Shown here one piece after another: positions 1 through 7,339 of a stretch of 34,230 bases of DNA. The stretch's first letter is position 1, and each line of letters opens with the position of its first letter. The notes beneath the pieces were generated by a model that saw only the letters and a program-made list of their open reading frames with translations, did no database searches and had not been told where the DNA came from. This stretch comes from a bacterium (GTDB taxonomy: Bacteria > Hydrogenedentota > Hydrogenedentia > Hydrogenedentiales > SLHB01), in the NCBI GenBank assembly GCA_024231375.1, contig JAAEQP010000672.1, forward strand, positions 1-34,230, read 5' to 3'. The position numbers were made by a program, and so were the translations under genes.

Positions 1-2
1 AG

Positions 3-158
3 CATCTCGTGGCGGGCGCGTACCGAGATGGCGTTGACATGAACCGAATTTCCCAAGCGGGACTTGCTGGCGCGTTTCTGGTGCTTACGTGTTGCGCGGT
101 CGCACTCGGGCGCAGGAGGCAAGGAACGGACTCAACGCATTCGCCCGAGCCTGCCTGA
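3..158 (+). CDS. C-terminal fragment of a membrane-anchored protein (partial)
   Basis: An open frame enters from the left edge and ends at TGA 156-158. The visible 51 residues contain a hydrophobic segment of about 17 residues (AGLAGAFLVLTCCAVALG) followed directly by RRR and a short hydrophilic Ser/Thr/Pro tail. Hydrophobic helix plus arginine cluster at the C-terminus is the layout of a tail anchor or of sorting-type C-termini in secreted proteins. No domain can be named. It runs convergently into the GH3 gene, 17 bases away. An ATG at 39 could also start a 39-residue protein, but no good ribosome binding site precedes it. That this is the end of a longer gene is inference. Confidence 0.35.
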   Translation, partial: HLVAGAYRDGVDMNRISQAGLAGAFLVLTCCAVALGRRRQGTDSTHSPEPA

Positions 159-175
159 ACGGTCTCAGACCGCCA

Positions 176-1933
176 TCATTCCGGGACATAGATGGTGAGT
201 TCCTTGCCCCACTTGATGTCGTTCTTGTCTTTCAGGCCATTCCATCGGACGACATCATCGGCCGAGACCTGATACTTCCCCGCAATTCGGAGAAGCGACT
301 CCCCCTGCTTGATTTCGTGGGTGACCGCCTTCGTGTTGGGCGGCGGCACGGGCTCAGGCTCCGCGGCGCTCTCCTCGACGTCCGTTTCCGGCGCGGTCTC
401 CTCAGTGGGCGCCACCGCTCCTTCGGGTTCGGTGGCCGGGGGTTCACTGGACGCTTCGGCCGGTTCCGGCTCAGGCGCGGGATCCGCGGGAGGTTTGGCC
501 GGGGCGGCGATATCCGCGGGCAGTGCGGGCAGCGGGCGCTTCAACGTGCCAGGCTTGCGCAACAGGGCCTGCCAGCGGTCAAGGCGCGCCTTGCTGCGAC
601 TCAACTGTTCGATGGTCAGGGCGCCATCGGCCAGCGCCTTGTCGACGGCGGCGCACAAGGCGCGCACGCGACTTGCATCCCCCTCGATCAGAATGGAGGC
701 GTCGCACCCGGCGGCCAAGGCGAGCACGAAGGCCTCTTCGATGGCGTGGGATTCGGTGATCGCGCCCATCTTGAGGTTGTCGGTGATAATGACGCCTTCG
801 TAGTCCCACTCCGTTCGGAAACAGGCCTCGATCAGTTCGGGCGAAAGTGACGCAGGCCGCGGCGGAATCGATCCGTCCCGTTCCAGCGCGGGCACGGCGA
901 TGTGTCCCACCATGATTCCCGGGATTTGATGCACCGCCGCTTCGGCGAAGGGATATACCGCCGGCACCACCTCGGGCAGCGGACGGCGGACCACCGCCAG
1001 CGTCTCGTCGGTACTCTCGGTGACGGCGCCGTGTCCCGGATAGTGTTTCGCCACGGGCAACGCGCCGCCGGTCATGACGCCGTCCGCGAAGGCAAGGCCC
1101 ATGGCCGTCACCAGCCGGTAATCGCTGCCGAAGGCCCGTGAATCGAGGGCCGCTTTCGCGCCGGGTTCGTAGATGTCGAGGACCGGAGCGAACAGCACGC
1201 CGATTCCCCGGTCGCGCGCGGCGCCGGCGTATCGAGCGCCCGCCTTGTGGGTGGCCTCCAAGCTGGCGCCCTTGCCAAGGTCCGCTGCGCTGGGGGCATC
1301 GTCCAGGTTCAGGCGATTCACAATACCGCCTTCCTGATCGACCGCGATCAGAGGAAGGTCGGCCACGTCGGCGCCAAGCCCCACGGCCTGCTTGATCTCA
1401 CTGATGAGCGATTTCGTTTGCCCGGCGGTCTTGCAGTTGTCCGCCCGAAGCAGAACGCCGCCCGGCCGGACGTCGGCGAAGAGTTTGCGCTCGGCCGGTG
1501 TGAGCGACGTGCCGCGCACCGTGACGAACAGGTGCCGCGCGGGCCACGACTCGCGAATCTCCAAAAGAACCGGTTCAGCCTCTTCGGGTTCGGGAGCATC
1601 CTCGTCAGGCTGGGGTTCCTCGGGCGTGTCCAGTGCAGTGGGCTCGGGCGGATCCTGGGCCTCAGGGGTGGCCTGCTCCGTTTCCGGTCCCGCTGGCGCA
1701 GGCACCGGTACCGGAGGCGTTTCAGGTTCGGGCTGATCGGCGGGATCAGTCTGATCGGTCGGATCTGCTTGATCGGACCCCGAGAGTGGAAGCTGTTGGG
1801 CGATGCCGAGGGCCGTCAGTCCTTCCCTGACTCTGTCGCTGCTGATGGCGAAGCAGAGCGAGAACCCGATGGCTACGCCGAAGAGGAATGTCACCAATAG
1901 GTTGATTGAGGACTTCACGCCACGAGCGCTCAC
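176..1933 (-). CDS. GH3 beta-N-acetylhexosaminidase-like protein with N-terminal membrane anchor and C-terminal LysM domain
   Basis: A 585-residue envelope protein. The GTG start at 1933 is chosen because a GGGGG purine run lies 8 bases upstream and a membrane segment follows at once (residues ~9-30); the frame is open further upstream. A Pro/Glu/Asp-rich linker leads into a NagZ-like GH3 barrel with the signatures LIAVDQEGG.V.RL, FAPVLDI and KHYPGHG. The TDNLKM motif carries the expected nucleophile Asp385. A second Pro/Glu/Ala-rich linker precedes a C-terminal LysM repeat (~540-585, QGESLLRIAGKYQVS), which in this family binds peptidoglycan or chitin. NagZ enzymes remove N-acetylglucosamine from muropeptides. 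Here the loop after PGHG reads ESTDET where NagZ has an Asp-x-His dyad, so the general acid/base His is absent (Asp309 sits there). It may be a divergent enzyme or a wall-binding protein. It lies 158 bases downstream of dnaX on the same strand. Confidence 0.88.
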   Translation of the reverse strand: MSARGVKSSINLLVTFLFGVAIGFSLCFAISSDRVREGLTALGIAQQLPLSGSDQADPTDQTDPADQPEPETPPVPVPAPAGPETEQATPEAQDPPEPTALDTPEEPQPDEDAPEPEEAEPVLLEIRESWPARHLFVTVRGTSLTPAERKLFADVRPGGVLLRADNCKTAGQTKSLISEIKQAVGLGADVADLPLIAVDQEGGIVNRLNLDDAPSAADLGKGASLEATHKAGARYAGAARDRGIGVLFAPVLDIYEPGAKAALDSRAFGSDYRLVTAMGLAFADGVMTGGALPVAKHYPGHGAVTESTDETLAVVRRPLPEVVPAVYPFAEAAVHQIPGIMVGHIAVPALERDGSIPPRPASLSPELIEACFRTEWDYEGVIITDNLKMGAITESHAIEEAFVLALAAGCDASILIEGDASRVRALCAAVDKALADGALTIEQLSRSKARLDRWQALLRKPGTLKRPLPALPADIAAPAKPPADPAPEPEPAEASSEPPATEPEGAVAPTEETAPETDVEESAAEPEPVPPPNTKAVTHEIKQGESLLRIAGKYQVSADDVVRWNGLKDKNDIKWGKELTIYVPE

Positions 1934-2091
1934 TGGTATTTCCCCCGTATCGCCGAGTTGCCTCCGCCCCGTGCGGTGACTCCACGATACCACATCCGAA
2001 TCCAGCGTTTCATTCGTTCCGCGGGGCATCCGCGAGATTAGGGATGGGTGCAGGGCGCTCAAAGACGATGCGGGTTAGAAGGAAGACGGGT

Positions 2092-3906
2092 TCAAGAATC
2101 CGACGCGGTCTCGGGCGGCTTGGCGTGGCCGCGCTTCACGTCCACGATGCGGCCTTTGAACACGTCGACCACGTTCGAGACGCCGGGGTCGTCCAGCACG
2201 GCCTGGGCGTCTGCGGCGGTGACGTGGCTCGTGTGAGGAAGCGATTCCTGCTGCGTTCCTTGGGTTTCCTCGGGCACGGCCTCCGCGTGGATGAGGCGGA
2301 AGTCCGTCACATTGGTCGTGACTCGCTTGAGGGCTTCGGCAATGACGGGGCGGGCGTCGCGCGCTTCAACCTGCCGATACGACCGGTCCTGATCGGCGGC
2401 AAATTCAACCATTGCCACACCATCTTCGATGCCTACGAGCCTTCCGTGCCCGAAGGCGACGCCCAGATTAAGGCTCTCTTCCGACACCGCGTGCGCGATG
2501 TCCAGCCAGATCTCGGGCGCATTGTCCATGGTCAGCGCGATTCGCTGCGACTTCGGACTCGCCTCGGCCGGCTCGGGATCGGCCTTTGGCTCGGGACTTT
2601 CCGGCCCCGAGTCCGCTGCTTCGCCAGTGGACGGGTCCTCGGCGGGGGGCGCTGGTATGGGCTTCGCCGACGGAGGGGGCGCGAGCACGCCAGCCGCGGC
2701 TGCGCCCACGGACCGTTCGACGGTCTTCTCGTCTGAGGGCGACGGGACAAGTCCGCCCGCGCCGAGTTGGACCAGCTTCTCGAGCACCGAATCGACCGAC
2801 ATTTCCACGGACACTTTCGACACACGGATGAGAAGCGATTCCAGCGCGATGCGCTGGGCCAACTGCGAATCAAAGTCTTTGGAGAGGGTCGCAAACTGTT
2901 CCACCATGCGGATGAGCGAGGTCAGAGGGATTCGTTCCGCATGGGCCTGCATCAGCGCCAACTCTTCTTCCGGCAGTGCGAGGAGCCCGCGTGGGTCGGC
3001 GGTCTTGCAGACCAGCACGTTTCGCAGGTAGTGAAGAATGTCCTGAACAAGCTGCGAAAGATCCTTGCCGCTACGGACCACGTCTTCCACGATCGTCAAC
3101 TGTGCGCCGATGTCCTTGTCGATCACGGCTTGGCACAGTGCGTTGAGCACCTTCCAGTCCACGAGCCCCAGTACGTCAAACACGTCGTCGAACGTGATTT
3201 CTTCGCCGCAATACGAAACCAGTTGCTCCAGGATGCTTTCCGAATCGCGGATGCTTCCGTCGCCCGCGCGCGCAATCGCCTGAAGCGCCTCGTCGCTGCA
3301 ACGGACCCCTTCCTTCTCCAGGATCCGCCGCAGCAGAGTCATGACTTGCTCGAGCCCCACGCGCCGGAAGTCGTACCGCTGGCAGCGGGATATGATCGTC
3401 GCCGGAACCTTATGGGCTTCGGTCGTGGCCAACATGAACACGGCGTGCTCGGGCGGCTCTTCGAGGGTCTTCAGAAGGGCGTTGAACGCCCCTGTCGAAA
3501 GCTGATGGACCTCGTCGATCACGTAGATCTTGTACCGTGACCGGGACGGCACCATCCGGATGTTCTCACGAAGTTGCCGGATATCGTCGACGCCGTTGTT
3601 GGATGCGCCGTCGATCTCCATCACGTCGATGTTGGTGCCCGCGGCGATGCTGGTGCAGTTGCTGCACGTGCCGCATGGGTCTGGTGTCGGACCCGGGGTC
3701 GATTCGCAGTTGAGGGCCTTGGAAAGGACGCGGGCGGTGGTCGTCTTGCCGATGCCGCGCGCGCCGATGAACAGGAAGGCGTGCCCGATTCGGCCGGACG
3801 TGATGGCGTTCTGCAGCGTGCGCGTGATGTGCTGCTGGCCGACCACGTCCTCGAAGCTCTGAGGGCGCCATTTCCGGGCGATTACGAGATACTTCGCGTC
3901 GGCCAT
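2092..3906 (-). CDS. dnaX: DNA polymerase III subunit gamma/tau (clamp loader)
   Basis: A 604-residue AAA+ ATPase of the replicative clamp loader, which opens and loads the beta clamp. The start at 3906 follows a GAGGAA site and gives the typical N-terminus MADAKYLVIARKWRP. Visible are Walker A at 48-56 (GARGIGKTT), the clamp-loader zinc module with Cys67, Cys78, Cys81 and Cys84, the Walker B DEVH at 131-134, and the TLEEPP and LATTE motifs that follow. After residue ~370 comes a Pro/Ala/Glu-rich linker (~400-460), then a C-terminal domain where tau would contact polymerase and helicase. No A-rich slippery site for programmed frameshifting to gamma was seen. The gene begins 28 bases after the SRP RNA, on the same strand and probably partly co-transcribed with it. 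Confidence 0.97.
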   Translation of the reverse strand: MADAKYLVIARKWRPQSFEDVVGQQHITRTLQNAITSGRIGHAFLFIGARGIGKTTTARVLSKALNCESTPGPTPDPCGTCSNCTSIAAGTNIDVMEIDGASNNGVDDIRQLRENIRMVPSRSRYKIYVIDEVHQLSTGAFNALLKTLEEPPEHAVFMLATTEAHKVPATIISRCQRYDFRRVGLEQVMTLLRRILEKEGVRCSDEALQAIARAGDGSIRDSESILEQLVSYCGEEITFDDVFDVLGLVDWKVLNALCQAVIDKDIGAQLTIVEDVVRSGKDLSQLVQDILHYLRNVLVCKTADPRGLLALPEEELALMQAHAERIPLTSLIRMVEQFATLSKDFDSQLAQRIALESLLIRVSKVSVEMSVDSVLEKLVQLGAGGLVPSPSDEKTVERSVGAAAAGVLAPPPSAKPIPAPPAEDPSTGEAADSGPESPEPKADPEPAEASPKSQRIALTMDNAPEIWLDIAHAVSEESLNLGVAFGHGRLVGIEDGVAMVEFAADQDRSYRQVEARDARPVIAEALKRVTTNVTDFRLIHAEAVPEETQGTQQESLPHTSHVTAADAQAVLDDPGVSNVVDVFKGRIVDVKRGHAKPPETASDS

Positions 3907-3934
3907 TGGATTCCTCGGATAAAAGAGAGAAAAA

Positions 3935-4204
3935 GCCCGCGCACCCACCGTCGAACGCCAGTCCAGAACGGCCACGGAGTCGTTGGCTCGAGCCAGGCAC
4001 TCCTACAGCACACGGGAAATTCCACCTGCGGCTGCTTCCTTCCGGACCTGACCGGGTTCGGCAGCATCCCGTTGAGTAGGACCCAACCGTCAACACCACG
4101 TGCTCCGCACCAGCTAAAGGGCCACACGCCCTCGGGTGGGAATTCAACCTCGCTAAAGCGGATTGCGAGTACAGGACACCGCTAACTCCCCGTCTAGCGC
4201 GGGC
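3935..4204 (-). ncRNA. ffs: Large (Alu-type) bacterial signal recognition particle RNA, 270 nt
   Basis: The RNA scaffold of the signal recognition particle, which targets nascent membrane proteins through Ffh and FtsY. The helix-8 core is present as CAGGTCCGGAAGGAAGCAGC (minus strand near 4050), with the GGAA tetraloop and the asymmetric loop that binds Ffh. Upstream are blocks typical of the Alu domain of Bacillus-type scRNA (TAGCGGTG.CCTGTA, GCAATCCGCT, GTGGTGTTGACG, TTGGGTCCT). The two ends are perfectly complementary (GCCCGCGC at 4204-4197 with GCGCGGGC at 3942-3935), closing the molecule, and a TTTTT run follows directly. This sets the boundaries and gives 270 nt, close to the 271 nt recalled for B. 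subtilis. Most Gram-negative bacteria carry only the ~110-nt 4.5S form. dnaX follows 28 bases downstream. Confidence 0.95.
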
Positions 4205-4213
4205 AAAAACCAT

Positions 4214-4236
4214 TGCCGGTACGCCCCGTACCGGCA
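4214..4236 (-). terminator. Hairpin plus short T-run in the SRP RNA leader
   Basis: A 9-bp perfect stem (TGCCGGTAC / GTACCGGCA) with a GGGGC loop, followed on the minus strand by ATGGTTTTTG. It sits between the predicted SRP RNA promoter and the mature 5' end at 4204, so it would lie in the transcribed leader. It could be a weak terminator or attenuator, or a signal for 5' processing of the SRP precursor. The fold is seen; the role is inference. Confidence 0.5.
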
Positions 4237-4262
4237 CAATCGACCTTCAAATCGTACCGGGA

Positions 4263-4292
4263 ACTCTAGCACGCAGAGACAGACCAAGTCAA
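4263..4292 (-). promoter_or_regulatory. Sigma-70-type promoter for the SRP RNA (and dnaX)
   Basis: On the minus strand TTGACT (4292-4287) is followed after 18 bp by TAGAGT (4268-4263), which is preceded by TGC, an extended -10. Transcription would start near 4256, about 50 nt before the mature SRP RNA 5' end. Spacing and hexamers fit housekeeping sigma and resemble the promoter in front of rpoB. Confidence 0.65.
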
Positions 4293-4684
4293 CGCGAGGG
4301 CGGTCCGGGAAGTCGGTAGACGCCCGCGAAGCATGGCGGCGAATGCGCAAGGCAACGGCACATGGTCAGCGGCGCACGTTCTCTGCCCTTACCCTTGATC
4401 GCAGGCATGACATCGGGCCATCGCCCTGGAGGCGTTCTCGTGAGGCCATTGCCGAGACGTCCCGATTCTGCACAGGTGTGCCACCCTCAAGCGAAGCTTG
4501 TGGGTGTCCGGATATGCAGGAGGCACCACCCATGCGCTCAAGACACCCACAAGCTTCGCTTGAGGGTGGCACGACCGTGATGGCCAGGCTCCCCCGGCAC
4601 ACCTTGAGGCCCATTCCGCCGAGCGGTGTGGCCACTCGACTTCGCTGCAATCATCGCGTAACCGCAACAGACGCCGGAACATGC
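4293..4684. other. Intergenic stretch without a gene, between the SRP RNA promoter and the small plus-strand gene group
   Basis: Open frames here are short, overlap one another on both strands and lack ribosome binding sites or recognisable products. The only clear structure is the large inverted repeat at 4478-4572; nothing is seen in 4300-4470. Confidence 0.6.
4478..4572. repeat. Perfect 31-bp inverted repeat with 33-bp spacer (REP/MITE-like)
   Basis: The left arm (4478-4508) begins GTGCCACCCTCAAGCGAAGC and its exact reverse complement is at 4542-4572. The arms match at all 31 positions and the match ends at both flanks. Each arm also contains the near-palindrome AAGCGAAGCTT. No T-run follows either side, so it is not a normal terminator. 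Size and layout fit a REP/BIME-type palindrome or a very short MITE; no transposase is nearby. Confidence 0.85.
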
Positions 4685-4690
4685 TATGAT
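4685..4690 (+). promoter_or_regulatory. Extended -10 element ahead of the small gene group
   Basis: TATGAT preceded by TGC gives an extended -10 placed 29 bases before the ATG at 4720. No good -35 hexamer is visible at 16-18 bp upstream. It is the best candidate promoter for the three small plus-strand genes. Confidence 0.4.
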
Positions 4691-4719
4691 TGTCCCAGCA
4701 TCACGCGGAGGCAGGATAC

Positions 4720-5337
4720 ATGAGCAAGCCGTCACACGATCCAGGAAAGACCGGGACATGCCTCGTGGATGTCGCGCGCATCGCGGCGCTTCATCACCAG
4801 TGCGACGGATGCCTGGACCGCGAGGCCGGGTGCTGCGCCAGCTTCGAGGTGTGCGTTGCCGAACCCGAGATGGAGCGGATCCTCGGCACGATGGAGGCCA
4901 TCGCCGAATTCTGTCCGGACCTGCACAACAGCGAAGGGTTCGCTTATCCCTTCGACGAAACCGAGGACGACCTCCACGCCATCGACACGGACGAAGATGG
5001 ATTGTGCGCGTTTGCGTACAGCAAAGATGGGCGCACCCTGTGCGGCATCCACTCCGCCGCCGAGAGACTGGACGTTCCATGGTTCACGGTGAAGCCGCGA
5101 TCCTGCGTGCTCTGGCCTCTGGCCCTGAGTCACGGTCCTTCGCCCGTGCTAACGGTGGACCCCGAGGCGCCCGCGTTCCACTGCTGCGAGGTGGGGCGCC
5201 GAGACCCATCCGCCTTGGACGACAACATCGCCGGGACGCTGCGCACCGTATTCGGCGAGGCCTTCGAGGCGGCCGTGGGCGAGGCCGCGGCGCGGGGGGA
5301 GGAGCGGGTGACGGTAGCCTTCGAGGACATTGCGTAA
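4720..5337 (+). CDS. Cysteine-rich metal-binding protein, DUF3109/YkgJ-like
   Basis: A 205-residue soluble protein. The ATG at 4720 is preceded by GGAGG at 8-bp spacing; a TTG at 4690 in the same frame has no such site and would lie in the promoter. The N-terminal half has a cysteine cluster (CDGCLDREAGCC and two flanking Cys). The middle carries GLCAF..SKDGRTLCGIH and KPRSCVLWPLAL. These resemble the spacing in DUF3109 proteins, where Cys residues are thought to bind zinc or an iron-sulfur cluster. No signal peptide or membrane segment is present. It is followed 27 bases later by a small membrane protein gene, probably in one transcription unit. Family assignment rests on remembered motif layout and the role is unknown. 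Confidence 0.72.
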   Translation: MSKPSHDPGKTGTCLVDVARIAALHHQCDGCLDREAGCCASFEVCVAEPEMERILGTMEAIAEFCPDLHNSEGFAYPFDETEDDLHAIDTDEDGLCAFAYSKDGRTLCGIHSAAERLDVPWFTVKPRSCVLWPLALSHGPSPVLTVDPEAPAFHCCEVGRRDPSALDDNIAGTLRTVFGEAFEAAVGEAAARGEERVTVAFEDIA

Positions 5338-5364
5338 CGGCAGATTCTGACAAGGAGGGATACG

Positions 5365-5613
5365 ATGGATATGGAAACCGTCCGTGCATTCTTCATGTGG
5401 TGCACAATCATGAATATGGGTTTGCTGACAGTCTCCATCGTGATCTGCGCGTTCGCGGGAGACTGGGTGTACCGTACGCACTCGAAGTTCTTTCCCATCT
5501 CAAGGGAAGCTTTCAACGTGGTCATCTACTCGCTTCTCGCTGGGTACAAGGCCCTCCTCATCATGTTCAATCTTGTTCCGTACATTGCACTTACGATCAT
5601 TTGCGCCAATTAG
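5365..5613 (+). CDS. Small two-helix inner-membrane protein, DUF6868-like
   Basis: An 82-residue protein with two hydrophobic segments (~12-32 and ~57-80), the first starting in FFMWCTIMNMGLL, and an amphipathic loop WVYRTHSKFFPISREAFN between them, ending in FNLVPYIAL. The WC.I.N.G, W.Y..H.KFF and NLVPY pattern matches the small DUF6868 membrane proteins known in proteobacteria and other phyla, whose function is unknown. The start follows AAGGAGGG at 7-bp spacing. It lies between the Cys-rich gene and the 97-residue gene with short gaps and good ribosome binding sites, suggesting co-expression. Confidence 0.8.
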   Translation: MDMETVRAFFMWCTIMNMGLLTVSIVICAFAGDWVYRTHSKFFPISREAFNVVIYSLLAGYKALLIMFNLVPYIALTIICAN

Positions 5614-5640
5614 GCGCGGCGTGACCTGGAGGAGTCGACC

Positions 5641-5934
5641 ATGTCAGGAGCAACAGGGAGCGGGGCGGCCGTCGCAATGATCGCCCACATTTCGAACGCC
5701 ATCAAGGCCTGTGGATCGATGGTGCGCGTCGATGAGCGGACGTTCAGCCGCATCGTGGACGCCAACCCTACGGGTCTGTATGTCGTCGCAACGGGCGGTG
5801 TGTTCTCAACGCACTACAAGTACCTCACCAGCTACCGCGGCCTCACGTTTCACTGCAAGACCCCGAACAAGCTTGGTTTCCCCCGGGAAGCGGAAGTAAT
5901 TACCGCTGAGAAGATGTCCATCCCCGATTTGTAG
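5641..5934 (+). CDS. Uncharacterised 97-residue protein
   Basis: The start is well defined by GGAGGAG upstream of ATG 5641. The protein begins with a small-residue helix (~8-26, AMIAHISNAIKACGSMVRV), then an alpha/beta body with LYVVATGGVFSTHYKYLTSY, and ends in EAEVITAEKMSIP. It resembles, from memory, a family of short hypothetical proteins in Verrucomicrobia-like genomes that share the Y.YLTSY.GL.F...S pattern; no function is known. There is no convincing signal peptide. Its stop is 18 bases from the end of the convergent glycosidase gene and no terminator is seen between them. Confidence 0.75.
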   Translation: MSGATGSGAAVAMIAHISNAIKACGSMVRVDERTFSRIVDANPTGLYVVATGGVFSTHYKYLTSYRGLTFHCKTPNKLGFPREAEVITAEKMSIPDL

Positions 5935-5952
5935 CCGCGATGGGTCCCTTTC

Positions 5953-7317
5953 CTATTCGTCGCGCGTCAGCCGTACCGACACCACGCCCAACGCGGGCAC
6001 TTCAGCGCGGAACGCACAGTCTTCCCGTGCTTCAACCGCCCCCTCCACGATAGCGTCTTTCTCGAACACGCGGACCCGGCCCAATTTGAGCGCCGCGTCC
6101 AACCCGGTGATTCGGACAATGGCGGACTGCGGCGCGTCGGCGCAACTGACGAGGGCGATGTGGAGGGTGTCGTCGTCGAGGAACGCGGACCCGTAGACGT
6201 GGGGGCTCGACGCCCCGTCGCCCTTGACCTCCGGCGCGGCGAGGATGCGGGCATTCGCGGGCAGATCCTGGAACACGGTCTCGAAGGCGCGGAACACGGG
6301 GCGCGGCGTCTTGTCGAGTCGAATGAGACCGTGATGGCGGTCGGGCGACCAGGACATGTCGGCGGCCTCCCAGAACAGGATCGCGTTGGCGCCGGAATTG
6401 AGGAACGACAAGGCGTCCTCAACGGACCGCACGGCGAATCCGGGTTCCTCGATGCAATCGTCTTCGTTTTCGTAGATCTTGTACGGTGCGAATTCGGTGA
6501 CGAAGGCCGGTCTTTTGCGGTCCGGGTCTTTCTCCAGCAGCGACGCGTCGAATCCGCGGCAATAGGACTCGCGCCCATAGGCCGGGTCGTGGTTGTATCG
6601 CTTGTCCCACTGGTAGCCGTGGATGGACCACGCGCCTATCATGTTCGCCGTGTCCTGATCGAGGGCGTCGATGTAGCGTTCCCTGTCGCCCGTGTCGATG
6701 TGGGCGATGCCGGGTCCGAAGATGAGCAGGTCCCGAAATCCGCGTTGGTCGAGTTCCTCTCGCAAGAGCCGGACGATCTCGGCGTATCCCTTTGGCGGCA
6801 CATAGCAGTTCCAGGTTCCGTCCTGCTCGTTGAAAATCTCGATGCCCAGTGGCTTGACGCCGGCCTGGTGCAGAGAAGCGAGGGCCGCGGCCAAGCGTTT
6901 TGTGTAGTGGCCGTAGTATTCGGGGTTCAGGCTGTTCTTGCGCGGCTTATCCATCACCCAGTTCTCGGGCGCACCGAATATGTTGAAGATGATGTCCACG
7001 TCGTGCTTCTCGCACAGCGCCCACGTCTGTTTGTGCGGTTCCCACGGTTCCGTGGCGAAGGCCGCGTCGTGTTCCGCGTCGCCCCAGCCATCCACATCGA
7101 CGGTGCCTGAGAAGTGGCCCGCCGAGACGCGCACGTAGCGCATGTTGAGATCGCGGAGCACGGGCTCGACGGACAGGTCGCCTGTCCACACCTGGGTGCC
7201 GAAGCCCAGGAAGGTGTGCGACGTTGCGCGCGCGTCAAAGGTGATGGTGTCCTGGGCGCTCGCGGCCGCGGTGAGTAGCGCCAATGGAACGGCGAGAATG
7301 AATGCGTACTGTGTCAT
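5953..7317 (-). CDS. Secreted clan GH-A glycoside hydrolase (GH30/GH39-like)
   Basis: A 454-residue secreted enzyme. The start at 7317 follows AAGGGAA and gives a Sec signal peptide (MTQYAFILAVPLALLTAAASAQ, likely cut after ASA). The catalytic domain has the order expected of a retaining (beta/alpha)8 hydrolase: an N-terminal FLGFG strand, acid/base Glu164 in IFNEQDG, and candidate nucleophile Glu275 in FVTEFAPY, 111 residues later. A C-terminal beta-sandwich-like part (~360-454) completes the fold. GH30, GH39 and GH5 share this pattern; substrate cannot be told, but a beta-linked polysaccharide or glycan is likely. The gene starts 22 bases after the sulfatase stop on the same strand, so the two are probably one transcription unit acting on a sulfated glycan. 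Confidence 0.82.
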   Translation of the reverse strand: MTQYAFILAVPLALLTAAASAQDTITFDARATSHTFLGFGTQVWTGDLSVEPVLRDLNMRYVRVSAGHFSGTVDVDGWGDAEHDAAFATEPWEPHKQTWALCEKHDVDIIFNIFGAPENWVMDKPRKNSLNPEYYGHYTKRLAAALASLHQAGVKPLGIEIFNEQDGTWNCYVPPKGYAEIVRLLREELDQRGFRDLLIFGPGIAHIDTGDRERYIDALDQDTANMIGAWSIHGYQWDKRYNHDPAYGRESYCRGFDASLLEKDPDRKRPAFVTEFAPYKIYENEDDCIEEPGFAVRSVEDALSFLNSGANAILFWEAADMSWSPDRHHGLIRLDKTPRPVFRAFETVFQDLPANARILAAPEVKGDGASSPHVYGSAFLDDDTLHIALVSCADAPQSAIVRITGLDAALKLGRVRVFEKDAIVEGAVEAREDCAFRAEVPALGVVSVRLTRDE

Positions 7318-7339
7318 CGGGTTCCCTTTCGCCAAGCGT

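Noticed and set aside
89..850. 253-codon plus-strand frame opposite the GH3 gene
   Set aside because: Arg/Gly-rich composition, no ribosome binding site, fully inside a well supported gene on the other strand.
2450..2760. Programmed frameshift site for gamma/tau in dnaX
   Set aside because: No A-rich slippery heptamer or following strong hairpin was visible in the linker region.
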